A DNA stretch of 64,000 bases from CAWDVH01 sp963805705 (GTDB lineage: Bacteria > Actinomycetota > Actinomycetes > Streptosporangiales > Streptosporangiaceae): NCBI GenBank assembly GCA_963805705.1, contig CAWDVH010000004.1:682001-746000 (forward strand). The letters are read 5' to 3'. The position numbers and the translations under genes are program-made. Each line of letters begins with the position of its first letter. Position 1 is the stretch's first letter. Positions 1 to 8,543 of this stretch are shown here, piece after piece. Below the pieces are notes generated by a model, which worked only from the letters and a program-made list of their open reading frames with translations, was not told the origin of the DNA and did no database searches.

Positions 1-2
1 CC

Positions 3-464
3 GGATTCGGCTCGCAGATAGCGGGTGCGGGGGACGCGGTCGCGGCCGCGGTCCAGGAGGCGCTCGGCGCCTTCGATACGGTCCTGTCTCGTCAGGGTTC
101 CGCGCCCGGCGCGGACCGGCCGCGCCGGGGAGCACCGGCCCCTGCAGCGCCGAGTTCTGAGGCACCGGCCCCGGCGGCACCGGGTTATGCGGCGCCGGGT
201 CCTGAGGCACCGGCCCCGGCGGCACCGGGTTATGCGGCGCCGGGTCCTGAGGCACCGGGTTCTGAGGCACCGGCCCCGGCCGCGCCAAGCCCTGAGGCCC
301 CGGCCGCACCGAGTCCCGACGCACCGCAACCGGGAGCGACGGAGGCGAGTTCGCCGGATTCCGCTCCTGCGGGCCCTGCTCCTTGGTGGCCTGCCGCGCC
401 CGACCACGGTGATCCGGCTGGCCAGGTGGAAGATCCGGACTATGGTCCTGACGATCGGCATTGA
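3..464 (+). CDS. C-terminal part of an Ala/Pro-rich protein (5' end outside window)
   Basis: The frame is open from the window edge to a TGA at 462-464, so the start lies outside. The first ~30 visible residues look like an amphipathic Ala-rich segment (AVAAAVQEALGAF). The rest is a low-complexity Ala/Pro/Glu tail with two identical 15-residue repeats, then an acidic end. The stop overlaps the glucokinase gene by 23 bases, which suggests co-translation. In Streptomyces the gene upstream of glkA encodes a small DUF5304-type protein; this could be its counterpart, but that rests on gene order alone. Function unknown. Confidence 0.5.
   Translation, partial: GFGSQIAGAGDAVAAAVQEALGAFDTVLSRQGSAPGADRPRRGAPAPAAPSSEAPAPAAPGYAAPGPEAPAPAAPGYAAPGPEAPGSEAPAPAAPSPEAPAAPSPDAPQPGATEASSPDSAPAGPAPWWPAAPDHGDPAGQVEDPDYGPDDRH
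159..248. repeat. two perfect 45-bp tandem repeats in the Ala/Pro-rich tail
   Basis: Two consecutive identical 45-base units (159-203 and 204-248), each encoding 15 residues starting Glu-Ala-Pro-Ala. Truncated copies follow to about 290. The unit is a multiple of three, so copy-number change would keep the frame. Confidence 0.85.
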
Positions 465-1386
465 TGTCGGGGGCACGAAAGTCGCGGCCGGAGTGGTGGA
501 TGAGCACGGCCGGATCATAGAAAAACTGAAGCGGGCCACGCCGGCCGCCAGCCCGGCGCAGCTCGTCGAGGTCATCGGCGATGTGGTCGCTGAACTGCGG
601 AGGCGTCACCCGGCGGAGGCGGTCGGCATCGGGGCCGCTGGTTTCGTCGAGGAGACGCGGTCGGCCGTTCTGTTCGCGCCTCACCTGGCCTGGCGGGACG
701 AGCCGGTGCAGAAGCAGATCGAGGATCGTGTCGGCCTGCCCGTTGTCGTGGAGAACGACGCGAATGCTGCCGCATGGGCGGAGCTCACCCTCGGCGCGGC
801 CAGGGGACACCAGGACGCCGTGCTCATTACCGTGGGGACCGGCATCGGCGGGGGGATCATCATCAACGGCGAGCTCTACCGGGGCAGGTGGGGAGTCGCC
901 GGAGAGCCTGGCCACTACCGGGTAGTTCCCGAGGGCAGGCTGTGCGGCTGCGGCAACCGGGGATGCTGGGAGCAGTACGCGAGCGGAAGCGCACTCGTAG
1001 CGGAGGCACAGGAATTCGCCCGCCGCTCCCCGGGCGCGGCGGTCCGGCTGCTCCAGCTCGGCGGCGGCGCGCCGGAAGGAATAACGGGACCGGCGATAAC
1101 CGCGGCGGCGCGGGAGGGAGATGAGGCCGCCCTGCGCTGCTTCGGCATCATCGGGCGCTGGCTAGGCGAGGGACTGGCCGACCTGGCGGCGATACTCGAC
1201 CCGAGCTGCTTCGTTATCGGCGGCGGCGTGTCGGAGGCCGGTGATCTCCTGGTCGGCCCGGCGCGCGCGGCCTTTGAGAACGGGCTGACCGGTAAGCGCT
1301 ACCGGCAGTTCGCCGAGATCAGGCTCGCAGCGCTTGGCCCTGACGCGGGGCTGATCGGGGCGTCGTGCATCGCGCGCAGGCGCTGA
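442..1386 (+). CDS. glkA: ROK-family glucokinase
   Basis: Phosphorylates glucose to glucose-6-phosphate in the cytoplasm; in streptomycetes GlkA also has a role in glucose repression (family knowledge). The 314-residue protein has the N-terminal phosphate-binding DVGGTK (8-13), the ROK catalytic EPGH (155-158) and the zinc cluster CGCGNRGC (Cys168, 170 and 175, with His158), followed by WEQYASG. The ATG at 442 was chosen because homologues begin with this hydrophobic strand; the open frame upstream is the shadow of the preceding gene. It converges on the gene ending at 1409. Confidence 0.93.
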   Translation: MVLTIGIDVGGTKVAAGVVDEHGRIIEKLKRATPAASPAQLVEVIGDVVAELRRRHPAEAVGIGAAGFVEETRSAVLFAPHLAWRDEPVQKQIEDRVGLPVVVENDANAAAWAELTLGAARGHQDAVLITVGTGIGGGIIINGELYRGRWGVAGEPGHYRVVPEGRLCGCGNRGCWEQYASGSALVAEAQEFARRSPGAAVRLLQLGGGAPEGITGPAITAAAREGDEAALRCFGIIGRWLGEGLADLAAILDPSCFVIGGGVSEAGDLLVGPARAAFENGLTGKRYRQFAEIRLAALGPDAGLIGASCIARRR

Positions 1387-1408
1387 CCGCCAGCTTGCGT
1401 GCCGAAGC

Positions 1409-2206
1409 TCACACCACAGCGCCGCTATCGGGCCCATCACCACGCGAAGGGCTGTCGCCCATCCGGACGATGACGGTAGCGAAGCCCCCCACAAAGGCCG
1501 TGACGGCCGCCAGGGCGGCCCAGCCAGAGACCTGCCAGCCCAGGATCGTGGCCAGGACCAGATAGCCAGGGCCGCCGAAGAGGGCGGCCCACGCGCCTTT
1601 CCCGACCGAGTCGAGCTTGGGCAACGGCGGCGGGGGAGGCGGAACGTAGCGATCGTCATCGTCCTGGTCCGCATCGGCGGCCGACGGCGGCCGGATGGGA
1701 TGGGCGTGCCGGACGACGCGCATCCGGTCGCCCACCGGGCCGGGACCCCGCCTGTTACTGGTGCCGGGTACCCCGCTGCCCAGTGCCCTGCTGCCGGGAG
1801 AGCCGGACGCGGGGCCGCGGGCTGGCCCACCGCCATCCGGTACGCTGCCACCCGGCACGCTGCCGTCCGCGGGAGCGTCTTGTGCGGTAGCGCCGTCCGC
1901 GATAGTGCCATCCGCGACAGCTCCGTCCGCGACAGGCCCGTCGGATCCGTCCGCGATAGGCCCGTCGGAGGGAACGCTGGCCGCCGGATTCCCGTCCGCG
2001 GGAGCGGGCGGCGCGCCAGGCGGCGTCTGGTCCTCTGATCCGGAGTCCGGTTCCCGCGCTGGCGCATCTGTGACCTGCAACGACGGGTCGCGAGGGCGAA
2101 TCTCGAGATTCTCGCGTTCCGGCCAGGGCGTCGCGTCGGCATCGGGGGCAGAGGGCATCTCGTAGCGCGCGACCAGATCGCGCCACACTGCCTCGTCGCC
2201 GCTCAC
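1409..2206 (-). CDS. conserved actinobacterial membrane protein with Asp/Gly-rich repeat linker
   Basis: A 265-residue protein in three parts. The N-terminus (SGDEAVWRDLVARYEMP) resembles that of known actinobacterial hypothetical proteins. The middle is a low-complexity linker with repeated ADG units. The C-terminus has a poly-Pro stretch, a GAWAALFGGPGYL segment and two predicted membrane helices, then a charged tail ending GPDSGAVV. The GTG at 2206 was chosen because homologues start at the SGDEAVW motif; a GTG at 2218 is possible. It follows the esterase gene on the same strand after 37 bases. Biochemical role unknown. Confidence 0.7.
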   Translation of the reverse strand: MSGDEAVWRDLVARYEMPSAPDADATPWPERENLEIRPRDPSLQVTDAPAREPDSGSEDQTPPGAPPAPADGNPAASVPSDGPIADGSDGPVADGAVADGTIADGATAQDAPADGSVPGGSVPDGGGPARGPASGSPGSRALGSGVPGTSNRRGPGPVGDRMRVVRHAHPIRPPSAADADQDDDDRYVPPPPPPLPKLDSVGKGAWAALFGGPGYLVLATILGWQVSGWAALAAVTAFVGGFATVIVRMGDSPSRGDGPDSGAVV

Positions 2207-2243
2207 ATCGCCGCCCACGTGCCCCGCCTGTCCCGTCCGATCC

Positions 2244-3002
2244 TCATTCTCTCCCCGCGCGGCTATGCGCGCGAACAAAGTCCAGGCTCCCAGTGAAGAT
2301 GGCCTCGGCGTCGTTGTCCAGGGTTGCCACGTGATAGCTGTCCGGGCAGTCCCTGATCTCGAGCTGATCTTCCGGCAGCGCATCGCGCAGGAGCCGGATG
2401 CTCGCGGGCCCGACGACATGATCGGTCGTGCTCCGGTAGATCAGCACCGGCTGGGTCACCTTGCTGAGCTGTGCCTGCGTGATCCGCCAGAGACCGGGCA
2501 GGGTCGCTGCGGCCTTGACCGGGATCCTGGAGTAGCCCAGCTCGGTGGCCTGCTCGTTCTTGATGTCACTGGCGATGCCCTTGAGGGAGGGAACGAATAG
2601 CTTCAGTACCGGGGCCAGCGCGAACAGCCGCGTGTCCGCCGTCACCGACGGGTTGACCAGCACCAGGCCGCTGATCGCAGATCCCCGGAGCTCGGCCAGG
2701 CGCAGGGCTAGGCAGCCGCCCATGGACAAGCCCATCACGAAGATCTCGTCTGCATGCGCGCGAAGCTGGTCAAAGGCCCGGTCGACCTCGGCATACCAGT
2801 CTTCCCAGCGAGTGCGGGCCATCTCCTGCCAGACGGTGCCGTGCCCCGGCAGCCTCGGGAGCGAGACGCTCAGCCCCGCCCTGGCCAGGTACTCCGCCCA
2901 CGGTCGCAGGGACTGCGGGCTGCCAGTGAATCCGTGGCAGAGCAGGACGCCGGTAGTACCGCTCTCATGGCTGAAGGGCTCTGCCCCTGGCATGACTGGC
3001 AT
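2244..3002 (-). CDS. alpha/beta hydrolase (carboxylesterase / monoacylglycerol lipase type)
   Basis: A 252-residue alpha/beta-hydrolase. The oxyanion loop HGFTGS lies at 23-28, the nucleophile elbow GLSMGG places Ser93, and the likely triad is completed by Asp194 (TTDH) and His224 (SYHV). It resembles the Est30/YvaK carboxylesterase group acting on short acyl esters or monoglycerides; the substrate is not decided by sequence. The ATG at 3002 has a GAGAGGA ribosome site just upstream. It is divergent from the acyltransferase gene at 3145, a lipid-related neighbour as in streptomycetes. Confidence 0.88.
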   Translation of the reverse strand: MPVMPGAEPFSHESGTTGVLLCHGFTGSPQSLRPWAEYLARAGLSVSLPRLPGHGTVWQEMARTRWEDWYAEVDRAFDQLRAHADEIFVMGLSMGGCLALRLAELRGSAISGLVLVNPSVTADTRLFALAPVLKLFVPSLKGIASDIKNEQATELGYSRIPVKAAATLPGLWRITQAQLSKVTQPVLIYRSTTDHVVGPASIRLLRDALPEDQLEIRDCPDSYHVATLDNDAEAIFTGSLDFVRAHSRAGRE

Positions 3003-3144
3003 GAACTGGGTCCTCTCGGCGGCGCCGGCGTGCATCTGTGCATCGTCGCATGTCCATCGCCGGTGCGGCACCAGCCGGCCAGGGCGCAAGAACACTCCGG
3101 CCGTGCCCCTCTGCGCAGCGGCGATCACGTGGGAACATACGGTG

Positions 3145-3930
3145 ATGTTCTACTGGGTAGTGAAGGCGATTCTCGGGCCGATCCTTCGGATCGTGTTCCG
3201 GCCGTGGTCGGACGGCGCCGAGAACGTGCCGCGTGAGGGTCCCGCCATCCTGGCCAGCAATCACCTGTCCTTCTCCGATCACTTCTTCGCGCCCTTGCCG
3301 CTCCCGCGCAAGGTCGTCTTCCTGGCGAAGTCCGAGTACTTCACCGGCCGCGGGCTGAAGGGCCTGGCCAGCAGGGTTTTCTTCAGCGGGGTAGGCCAGA
3401 TTCCGATGGACCGGGCGGGTGGCGAGGCCAGCCAGCGGGCACTGCGGACCGGGCTGCGCGTGCTGGCGCAGGGGGAGCTGCTCGGTATCTATCCTGAGGG
3501 CACGCGGACGCCTGACGGCCGCCTGTACCGGGGGAAGACCGGCGTGGCCAGGCTCGCCCTCGAGGCCAGGGTGCCGGTGATTCCGTGCGCCATGGTCGGC
3601 GGCTTCGAGTTCCAGCCGCCGGGGAAAATCGCCCCGCAGCTTCGGGTCCGGCCCGGCGTGAAGTTCGGCCAGCCCCTCGATTTTTCTCGTTACTACGGAC
3701 TGGAAAACGACCGGATAGTCCTGCGAGCGGTAACTGACGAGATCATGTACGCGCTCATGAAGCTATCCGGCCAGGAATATGTCGACGAGTATGCCCAGCG
3801 GAGCAAGGCCAGGCGGCCGGCCCGGCTGCCGGGCATCCGCCGCTCGCACGGGCACGGGCACGGGCACGAGAACGAGGCCGGGCCGCCCGGCGAGGCCGGG
3901 TCGCTACGATCGGGTGATGGTCAGGCCTGA
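3145..3930 (+). CDS. 1-acyl-sn-glycerol-3-phosphate acyltransferase-like protein (PlsC family)
   Basis: A 261-residue membrane-associated acyltransferase. It carries the catalytic NHLSFSD block (HX4D, His40/Asp45), the acceptor-binding PEGT motif (117-120) and a hydrophobic N-terminus. It probably acylates lysophosphatidate, but glycerolipid acyltransferases share these motifs. The C-terminus has a short His/Gly run and a disordered Gly/Glu tail. Start ATG 3145; an adjacent GTG at 3142 is possible. The last 14 bases overlap the following GNAT gene. Confidence 0.88.
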   Translation: MFYWVVKAILGPILRIVFRPWSDGAENVPREGPAILASNHLSFSDHFFAPLPLPRKVVFLAKSEYFTGRGLKGLASRVFFSGVGQIPMDRAGGEASQRALRTGLRVLAQGELLGIYPEGTRTPDGRLYRGKTGVARLALEARVPVIPCAMVGGFEFQPPGKIAPQLRVRPGVKFGQPLDFSRYYGLENDRIVLRAVTDEIMYALMKLSGQEYVDEYAQRSKARRPARLPGIRRSHGHGHGHENEAGPPGEAGSLRSGDGQA

Positions 3931-4501
3931 TTTTCCGCTCAGGACTTCCCGGCTGACGCTCCGGCCCTACCGCACGGACGATCTCGATGGCGTACTCGAT
4001 ATCCAGTCACGGCCGGAGGTGATGCGATACCTCCGGTCCGGTCCCCGCGACCGGGACGAGGTGCGCGAGTGGCTGCACCGCAGGATCGAGGCGACGGCGA
4101 CCGAACCAGGCAGCGAGGGCGGCACCGTATCCCTGGCCGTGGTGCTACCGGAAACCGGCGCGATCATCGGAAACGTCGTGCTGTTCACGCGGAGCCGGGA
4201 GCACCGGCAGGGCGAGGTCGGCTATGTCTTCCACCCGGACCACAGCGGCCAGGGGTACGCCACGGAGGCGGCCGAAGTGATGCTGCGGCTGGGCTTCGAG
4301 GAACTCGGACTGCATCGCATTGCCGGCCGCCTCGACGCACGAAACGCCGCCTCGGCGCGGGTCCTGGAGCGCCTGGGCATGCGCCGTGAGGCCCGCTTCC
4401 TGCAGAACGAGATCGTCAAGGGCGAGTGGGCCGACGAGATGGTGTACGCGATGCTCGAAGACGAGTGGCGAGCGCGGCACCCCGCAGGCGGCAGGTCATG
4501 A
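3917..4501 (+). CDS. GNAT-family N-acetyltransferase (RimJ/RimL-like)
   Basis: A 194-residue acetyltransferase of the RimJ/RimL-type GNAT group: N-terminal TSRLTLRPYRTDDLD, the acetyl-CoA P-loop region HSGQGYATEAAE, and C-terminal ARNAASARVLERLGM, where the donor-binding helix is expected. The acceptor (protein N-terminus, antibiotic or small molecule) cannot be told. ATG 3917 sits inside the end of the acyltransferase gene, so the two are probably co-translated. It converges on glpK. Confidence 0.87.
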   Translation: MVRPDFPLRTSRLTLRPYRTDDLDGVLDIQSRPEVMRYLRSGPRDRDEVREWLHRRIEATATEPGSEGGTVSLAVVLPETGAIIGNVVLFTRSREHRQGEVGYVFHPDHSGQGYATEAAEVMLRLGFEELGLHRIAGRLDARNAASARVLERLGMRREARFLQNEIVKGEWADEMVYAMLEDEWRARHPAGGRS

Positions 4502-4535
4502 TGCGCGTCTCGTGCGGCCACCGCGGCCAGCCCGG

Positions 4536-6080
4536 CTAGCGGGCCCATCCCTTGGTGTGCTCCACGGCGCTGCGCCAGCGCGCATACGCCGACTCCTCCC
4601 TTCGACCCGGCTCGAATCGGCGGTCCAGCCGCCAGGTCGCGGCCAGCTCGGCCTGCGATGACCACACTCCGGTCGCCAGCCCGGCCAGGAAGGCGGCGCC
4701 GATCGCCGTGGTCTCGGCGATCGCCGGCCGTTCAACCGGAGCCTGCAGCTGATCGGCCTGTATCTGCATCAGCAGGTCGTTGGCGCTAGCGCCGCCATCG
4801 ACCCGCAGCGCGGTGCCCGCGCCCGTGCCCGCGCGGGCCGCTCCGGCCTCGGCCGCCATCACGTCAGCCACGTCCCGGACCTCGAACGCGATCGCCTCCA
4901 GCGTCGCGCGGATCAGGTGCGCCCTGGTCGTTCCCCTGGTCAGGCCGAACATTGCTCCCCGTGCATCCGGATCCCAGTCCGGCGCGCCGAGGCCGGTCAG
5001 CGCGGGAACGAACACCACGCCGCCCGCATCGGGAACCGATCGGGCCAGGGCCTCGCTCTGGCCCGCATGGTCGAGCAGGCCGAGCCCGTCCCGCAGCCAC
5101 TGCACGGCGGCGCCGGTCACGAACACCGAGCCCTCCAGCGCGTAGGTCAGCCCGCCTGAGCTGTCCATCCACGCGACTGTCGACAGCAGGCCCGCCGAGG
5201 ACCGCACGATCGAGCCGCCCGTGTTCGACAGCACGAACGAGCCGGTGCCGTAGGTGCACTTGCCGGACCCTGGCGAGAAGCACGCCTGGCCAAACAATGC
5301 CGCCTGCTGGTCGCCCGCGATGCCCGCCACGGGCAGCGACAGGCCGAGGAACGCGTCCGGGTCGGTGTGGCCGGCCACCCCCGTCGACGGGACCACCTCC
5401 GGCAGCGCGTGGCTCGGCACGCCGAACAGCTCGCACATCTGCTCGGACCACTGCCCGGCCCCGATGTCGAACAGCAGCGTGCGCGAGGCGTTCGAGGCGT
5501 CGGTGACGTGACGGCGGCCGCCGGTGAGCCGGGCGATCAGGTACGAGTCGACAGTGCCCGCCGCCAGCGAGCCGTCCATGACCCCGGCCCACACCCCAGG
5601 GTCGTGGTGAGCGATCCAGGTCAGCTTCGTGGCGGTGAAATAGGGATCGAGCCGCAGCCCGGTCACGGCCGCAACCTCTTCCTGGTGACCCTGCTGGCGA
5701 AGCTGGCCGCACAGATCGGCGGTCCGCCGGTCCTGCCAGACGATCGCCCGCCGCGGCGCGGCCAGGGTCGAGCGATCCCAGATCACGGCGGTCTCCCGCT
5801 GATTGGTGATGCCGACGCAGCTCACCGCGCCCGCCTCCGCCGCCCCGGCCCCGCCCGCACGGGCCCCGGCCCCGCCCGCGCCGGAGCGGGCCGCTTCCAG
5901 GGCCTGGCCGCATGCGCTGAGTGCCGCCTGCCAGATGTCTTCCGGCAGATGCTCCACCCAGCCCGGTTCCGGGAAGTACTGGCGGAATTCCTGGTATCCG
6001 CGGCCGGCCACCATGCCGTCAGCGGTGACGACCAAGGCGGTCACGCCAGTCGTCCCTGCGTCGATCGCGAGGACACTCAT
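4536..6080 (-). CDS. glpK: glycerol kinase
   Basis: Converts glycerol and ATP to glycerol-3-phosphate; FGGY kinase family, cytoplasmic. The 514 residues match family length. Visible motifs: N-terminal AIDAGTTG, GITNQRET (90-97), GDQQAALFGQ, CTYGTGSF and RVDGGASAN. An Ala/Gly-rich insert at about 65-85 lengthens a surface loop. The ATG at 6080 begins the family's N-terminal strand. It is divergent from pfkA with only 41 bases between starts, so the promoters must overlap. No glpF or glpD is adjacent. Confidence 0.92.
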   Translation of the reverse strand: MSVLAIDAGTTGVTALVVTADGMVAGRGYQEFRQYFPEPGWVEHLPEDIWQAALSACGQALEAARSGAGGAGARAGGAGAAEAGAVSCVGITNQRETAVIWDRSTLAAPRRAIVWQDRRTADLCGQLRQQGHQEEVAAVTGLRLDPYFTATKLTWIAHHDPGVWAGVMDGSLAAGTVDSYLIARLTGGRRHVTDASNASRTLLFDIGAGQWSEQMCELFGVPSHALPEVVPSTGVAGHTDPDAFLGLSLPVAGIAGDQQAALFGQACFSPGSGKCTYGTGSFVLSNTGGSIVRSSAGLLSTVAWMDSSGGLTYALEGSVFVTGAAVQWLRDGLGLLDHAGQSEALARSVPDAGGVVFVPALTGLGAPDWDPDARGAMFGLTRGTTRAHLIRATLEAIAFEVRDVADVMAAEAGAARAGTGAGTALRVDGGASANDLLMQIQADQLQAPVERPAIAETTAIGAAFLAGLATGVWSSQAELAATWRLDRRFEPGRREESAYARWRSAVEHTKGWAR

Positions 6081-6121
6081 GGGCACTAGTCTGGCGGGCG
6101 ACACCATGCGAAGGGAGCCTC

Positions 6122-7162
6122 ATGCGAGTCGGAGTCCTCACCGGAGGCGGCGATTGCCCCGGCCTGAACGCGGTCATCCGCGGAATTGTGCGTACCGGAG
6201 CCGAGGATGGCTATGCGTTCATCGGATTCCGTGATGGCTGGCGCGGGCCGCTGGAAGGCGACACGATCACGCTGGACGTCCAGGCGGTACGCGGGATCCT
6301 GCCGCGGGGCGGCACGATCCTCGGCTCCTCCCGGACGAATCCGCTGGGCGAGTCCGCGACGGCGGGCGGCCTGTCCGGGCTCGAGCGGATCAGGGAGAAC
6401 CTGAACAGCCTCGGCGTGGACGCACTGATCGCGATCGGCGGCGAGGACACTCTCGGTGTCGCGGGCCGGCTGCACCAAGCGGGCGTGAACGTCGTCGGCG
6501 TGCCCAAGACGATCGACAACGATCTCGGCGCGACCGATTACACCTTCGGTTTCGATACCGCGGTGAACATCGCGATGGAGGCGATCGACCGGCTGCATAC
6601 CACGGCTGAAAGCCATCACCGGGCCCTGATCGTCGAGGTGATGGGACGCAGTGCCGGATGGATCGCGCTGCACGCGGGGATAGCGGGCGGAGCGAACGTC
6701 ATCCTCATCCCGGAGAACCCGTTCGACATCGAGCAGGTGTGCGCCTGGGTGGAGCACAGGTTCCAGACCAGGTACGCCCCGATCGTCGTGGTCGCCGAGG
6801 GCGCGCACCCCAAGGCCAGTGACGAGTCGGTCACCGCTGAGCAGCTGGACGCGTTCGGTCACGCGAGGCTGGGCGGGGTCGGTCAGATGCTGGCCGGCGA
6901 GATCGAGCGGCGGACCGGCAAGGAAGCTCGCTGCGCCGTTCTCGGCCATATCCAGCGCGGCGGGACCCCGACGGCATTCGACCGGGTGCTGGCCACCCGC
7001 TTCGGCGTGCACGCGATCGGGGCGGTCAGGGATGGCGCGTACGGAATGATGGTGGCCCTGCGCGGGACCTCGATTGTCCGCGTGCCGCTCGCCGAGGCGA
7101 CCAGCCAGCTCAAGCTGGTGCCGCCCGAGCGGTATGCCGAATCGGAGATATTCTTCGGCTGA
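6122..7162 (+). CDS. pfkA: 6-phosphofructokinase
   Basis: Glycolytic phosphorylation of fructose-6-phosphate. The 346 residues carry LTGGGDCPGLNAVIRG at the N-terminus, a GGED phosphate-site motif (106-109) where E. coli has GGDG, and PKTIDND (128-134). Lys in the latter and the acidic residue after GG mark the actinobacterial ATP/PPi group. Sequence alone does not settle ATP versus pyrophosphate as donor. Strong AAGGGA site 6 bases before the ATG. Confidence 0.93.
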   Translation: MRVGVLTGGGDCPGLNAVIRGIVRTGAEDGYAFIGFRDGWRGPLEGDTITLDVQAVRGILPRGGTILGSSRTNPLGESATAGGLSGLERIRENLNSLGVDALIAIGGEDTLGVAGRLHQAGVNVVGVPKTIDNDLGATDYTFGFDTAVNIAMEAIDRLHTTAESHHRALIVEVMGRSAGWIALHAGIAGGANVILIPENPFDIEQVCAWVEHRFQTRYAPIVVVAEGAHPKASDESVTAEQLDAFGHARLGGVGQMLAGEIERRTGKEARCAVLGHIQRGGTPTAFDRVLATRFGVHAIGAVRDGAYGMMVALRGTSIVRVPLAEATSQLKLVPPERYAESEIFFG

Positions 7163-7318
7163 CGCGCGCCGCAATAGCCTGACGCCGCCGAACCGCCTTT
7201 CCCGATTCATGCCAAACGGATGGGCGGCCGCCCGTCCCGGCCCGTCGCGAACTGCAGGTCAGGCCATTGCGCTTCGCCACGGGGGTGCGCCGCGAGCCGG
7301 CGCCCCCGGGGGCGATTC

Positions 7319-7615
7319 TCAGCGGTGCGCGAACCAGCCCGACCGCCGGGAACGGCCGGACTTCCCGCTGATCAGGTGATAGGCCAGCAGCAGGATCGCC
7401 GCTCCGACGATGGCGGTCAGCCAGGTGGAAAGATTAAAGAAGCCCTGCAGCGTGTGCACGTGGAACAGCTTGGTGGCCAGCCAGCCGCCGAGCAGCGCGC
7501 CGACGATGCCGATAATGCAGGTGATGATCAGGCCCTCTGATCTCCTGCCGGGGATCAGCATGTTGGCGAGCAGGCCTGCGGCCAGGCCGAGAACGATCCA
7601 GGCGATGATGCTCAT
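7319..7615 (-). CDS. GlsB/YeaQ/YmgE-family stress membrane protein
   Basis: A 98-residue protein of the transglycosylase-associated (GlsB/YeaQ) family. It has three predicted membrane helices (WIVLGLAAGLLANMLIPG; IGIVGALLGGWLATKLF; LTAIVGAAILLLAYHLI) and a basic C-terminal tail. Family members are linked to envelope stress, but their biochemistry is unknown. The start has a clear AAGGAG site, and a 13-bp palindrome lies just upstream. Confidence 0.88.
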   Translation of the reverse strand: MSIIAWIVLGLAAGLLANMLIPGRRSEGLIITCIIGIVGALLGGWLATKLFHVHTLQGFFNLSTWLTAIVGAAILLLAYHLISGKSGRSRRSGWFAHR

Positions 7616-7626
7616 AACCGACTCCT

Positions 7627-7639
7627 TAGTCAGTGACTA
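7627..7639. promoter_or_regulatory. 13-bp perfect palindrome upstream of the GlsB-type gene
   Basis: TAGTCAGTGACTA is symmetric about a central base and lies 11-24 bases before the start codon, next to its ribosome site. It could bind a dimeric regulator or be chance; no matching regulator is recognised. Confidence 0.3.
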
Positions 7640-7868
7640 GGCGTGGTACGCGGTGGTCGGTCATGCTGGGCAGATCGCGCCGGGAGTTGAGTTTCTCCCG
7701 CGAGTTCTCACCATCCTATGACTGGAGCGTCGTGCCGGCACCGGTCCGTGTACGGGGAGACAAAAAAACTCCGGGACCTGCTGGGCAGCCGCAATTGATG
7801 CGGTGCGCGACCAGGGTCCGGAGCGTCTTTCCATTAGAATACCATTTTTATCCTCTTTATCATAGGAA

Positions 7869-7901
7869 ATTCCGGTGTCATTCCGGTGTCATTCCGGTGT
7901 T
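7869..7901. repeat. three tandem 11-bp repeats
   Basis: ATTCCGGTGTC occurs three times head to tail (7869-7879, 7880-7890, 7891-7901, the last ending in T). The array touches the stop codon of the CGNR gene. Purpose unknown. Confidence 0.8.
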
Positions 7902-8469
7902 ATCCCCGCCGTGCGCGGAAGGCCGCTGCCTTGATCCGGTTCTGGCAGGCCGTCGAGCAGAAGCGCCGGGTCCCGTTGCGCGAGAGGTCCACGTAGACGC
8001 GGTCACATCGGGCCGCGGTGCAGACGCCGAGCCGGCCGTGCAGCTCGCTGCCCAGCACCACGGCGAGGCCCGTGGCGCATCCTGCCGCCCAGCCCGTGAC
8101 CGGCGAGTCCTCGGCCCCGTGGAAATGCAGGTGCCACGGCTCTCCGTCGTGCCGGTCCAGCTGGGGCCGGGCGCCGGTCCGCTGGAGCAGCCGGTTGACC
8201 TGATGCGCAGCCTCGTCCATCTTCCCGGCCGCGACCGCGTCGAAGACGGCGCGCAGCTCGTCAGCGACCGCGCGGAAGTCGGCGGCCTCCGGCCCGGATA
8301 CTTCCCGGGTGTCCGGCCGGCCCGCTCGCAGTGCAGCCGTTACCGCGGCGGGCTGGTCGCCGTCACGCGGCGGGGAGTACGGCCGGCCGCGGGCCTGGCC
8401 GGGGGTGAGCGCGTTGACCAGCCGCACCGCCACGGTCACGACAGCATCCATGTGACTGTTGAAATTCAC
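7900..8469 (-). CDS. CGNR zinc-finger / ABATE-domain protein, probable transcriptional regulator
   Basis: A 189-residue protein with an N-terminal ABATE-type stress-associated helical region (RLVNALTPG) and a C-terminal CGNR finger: Cys-x4-CDRVYVDLSRNGTRRFCSTAC-type spacing ending QNR. CGNR proteins are presumed DNA-binding regulators of unknown ligand. The start is a GTG at 8469; an in-frame ATG at 8451 is an alternative, and neither has a strong ribosome site. It is divergent from the methyltransferase at 8544, which may be its target. Confidence 0.82.
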   Translation of the reverse strand: MNFNSHMDAVVTVAVRLVNALTPGQARGRPYSPPRDGDQPAAVTAALRAGRPDTREVSGPEAADFRAVADELRAVFDAVAAGKMDEAAHQVNRLLQRTGARPQLDRHDGEPWHLHFHGAEDSPVTGWAAGCATGLAVVLGSELHGRLGVCTAARCDRVYVDLSRNGTRRFCSTACQNRIKAAAFRARRG

Positions 8470-8543
8470 TTGACCAGTTACGCCTTCGTTCTTTATGGTT
8501 GTGACTGTCTAAATCATAGTCGTCAGTGATATGGAGAGCATCC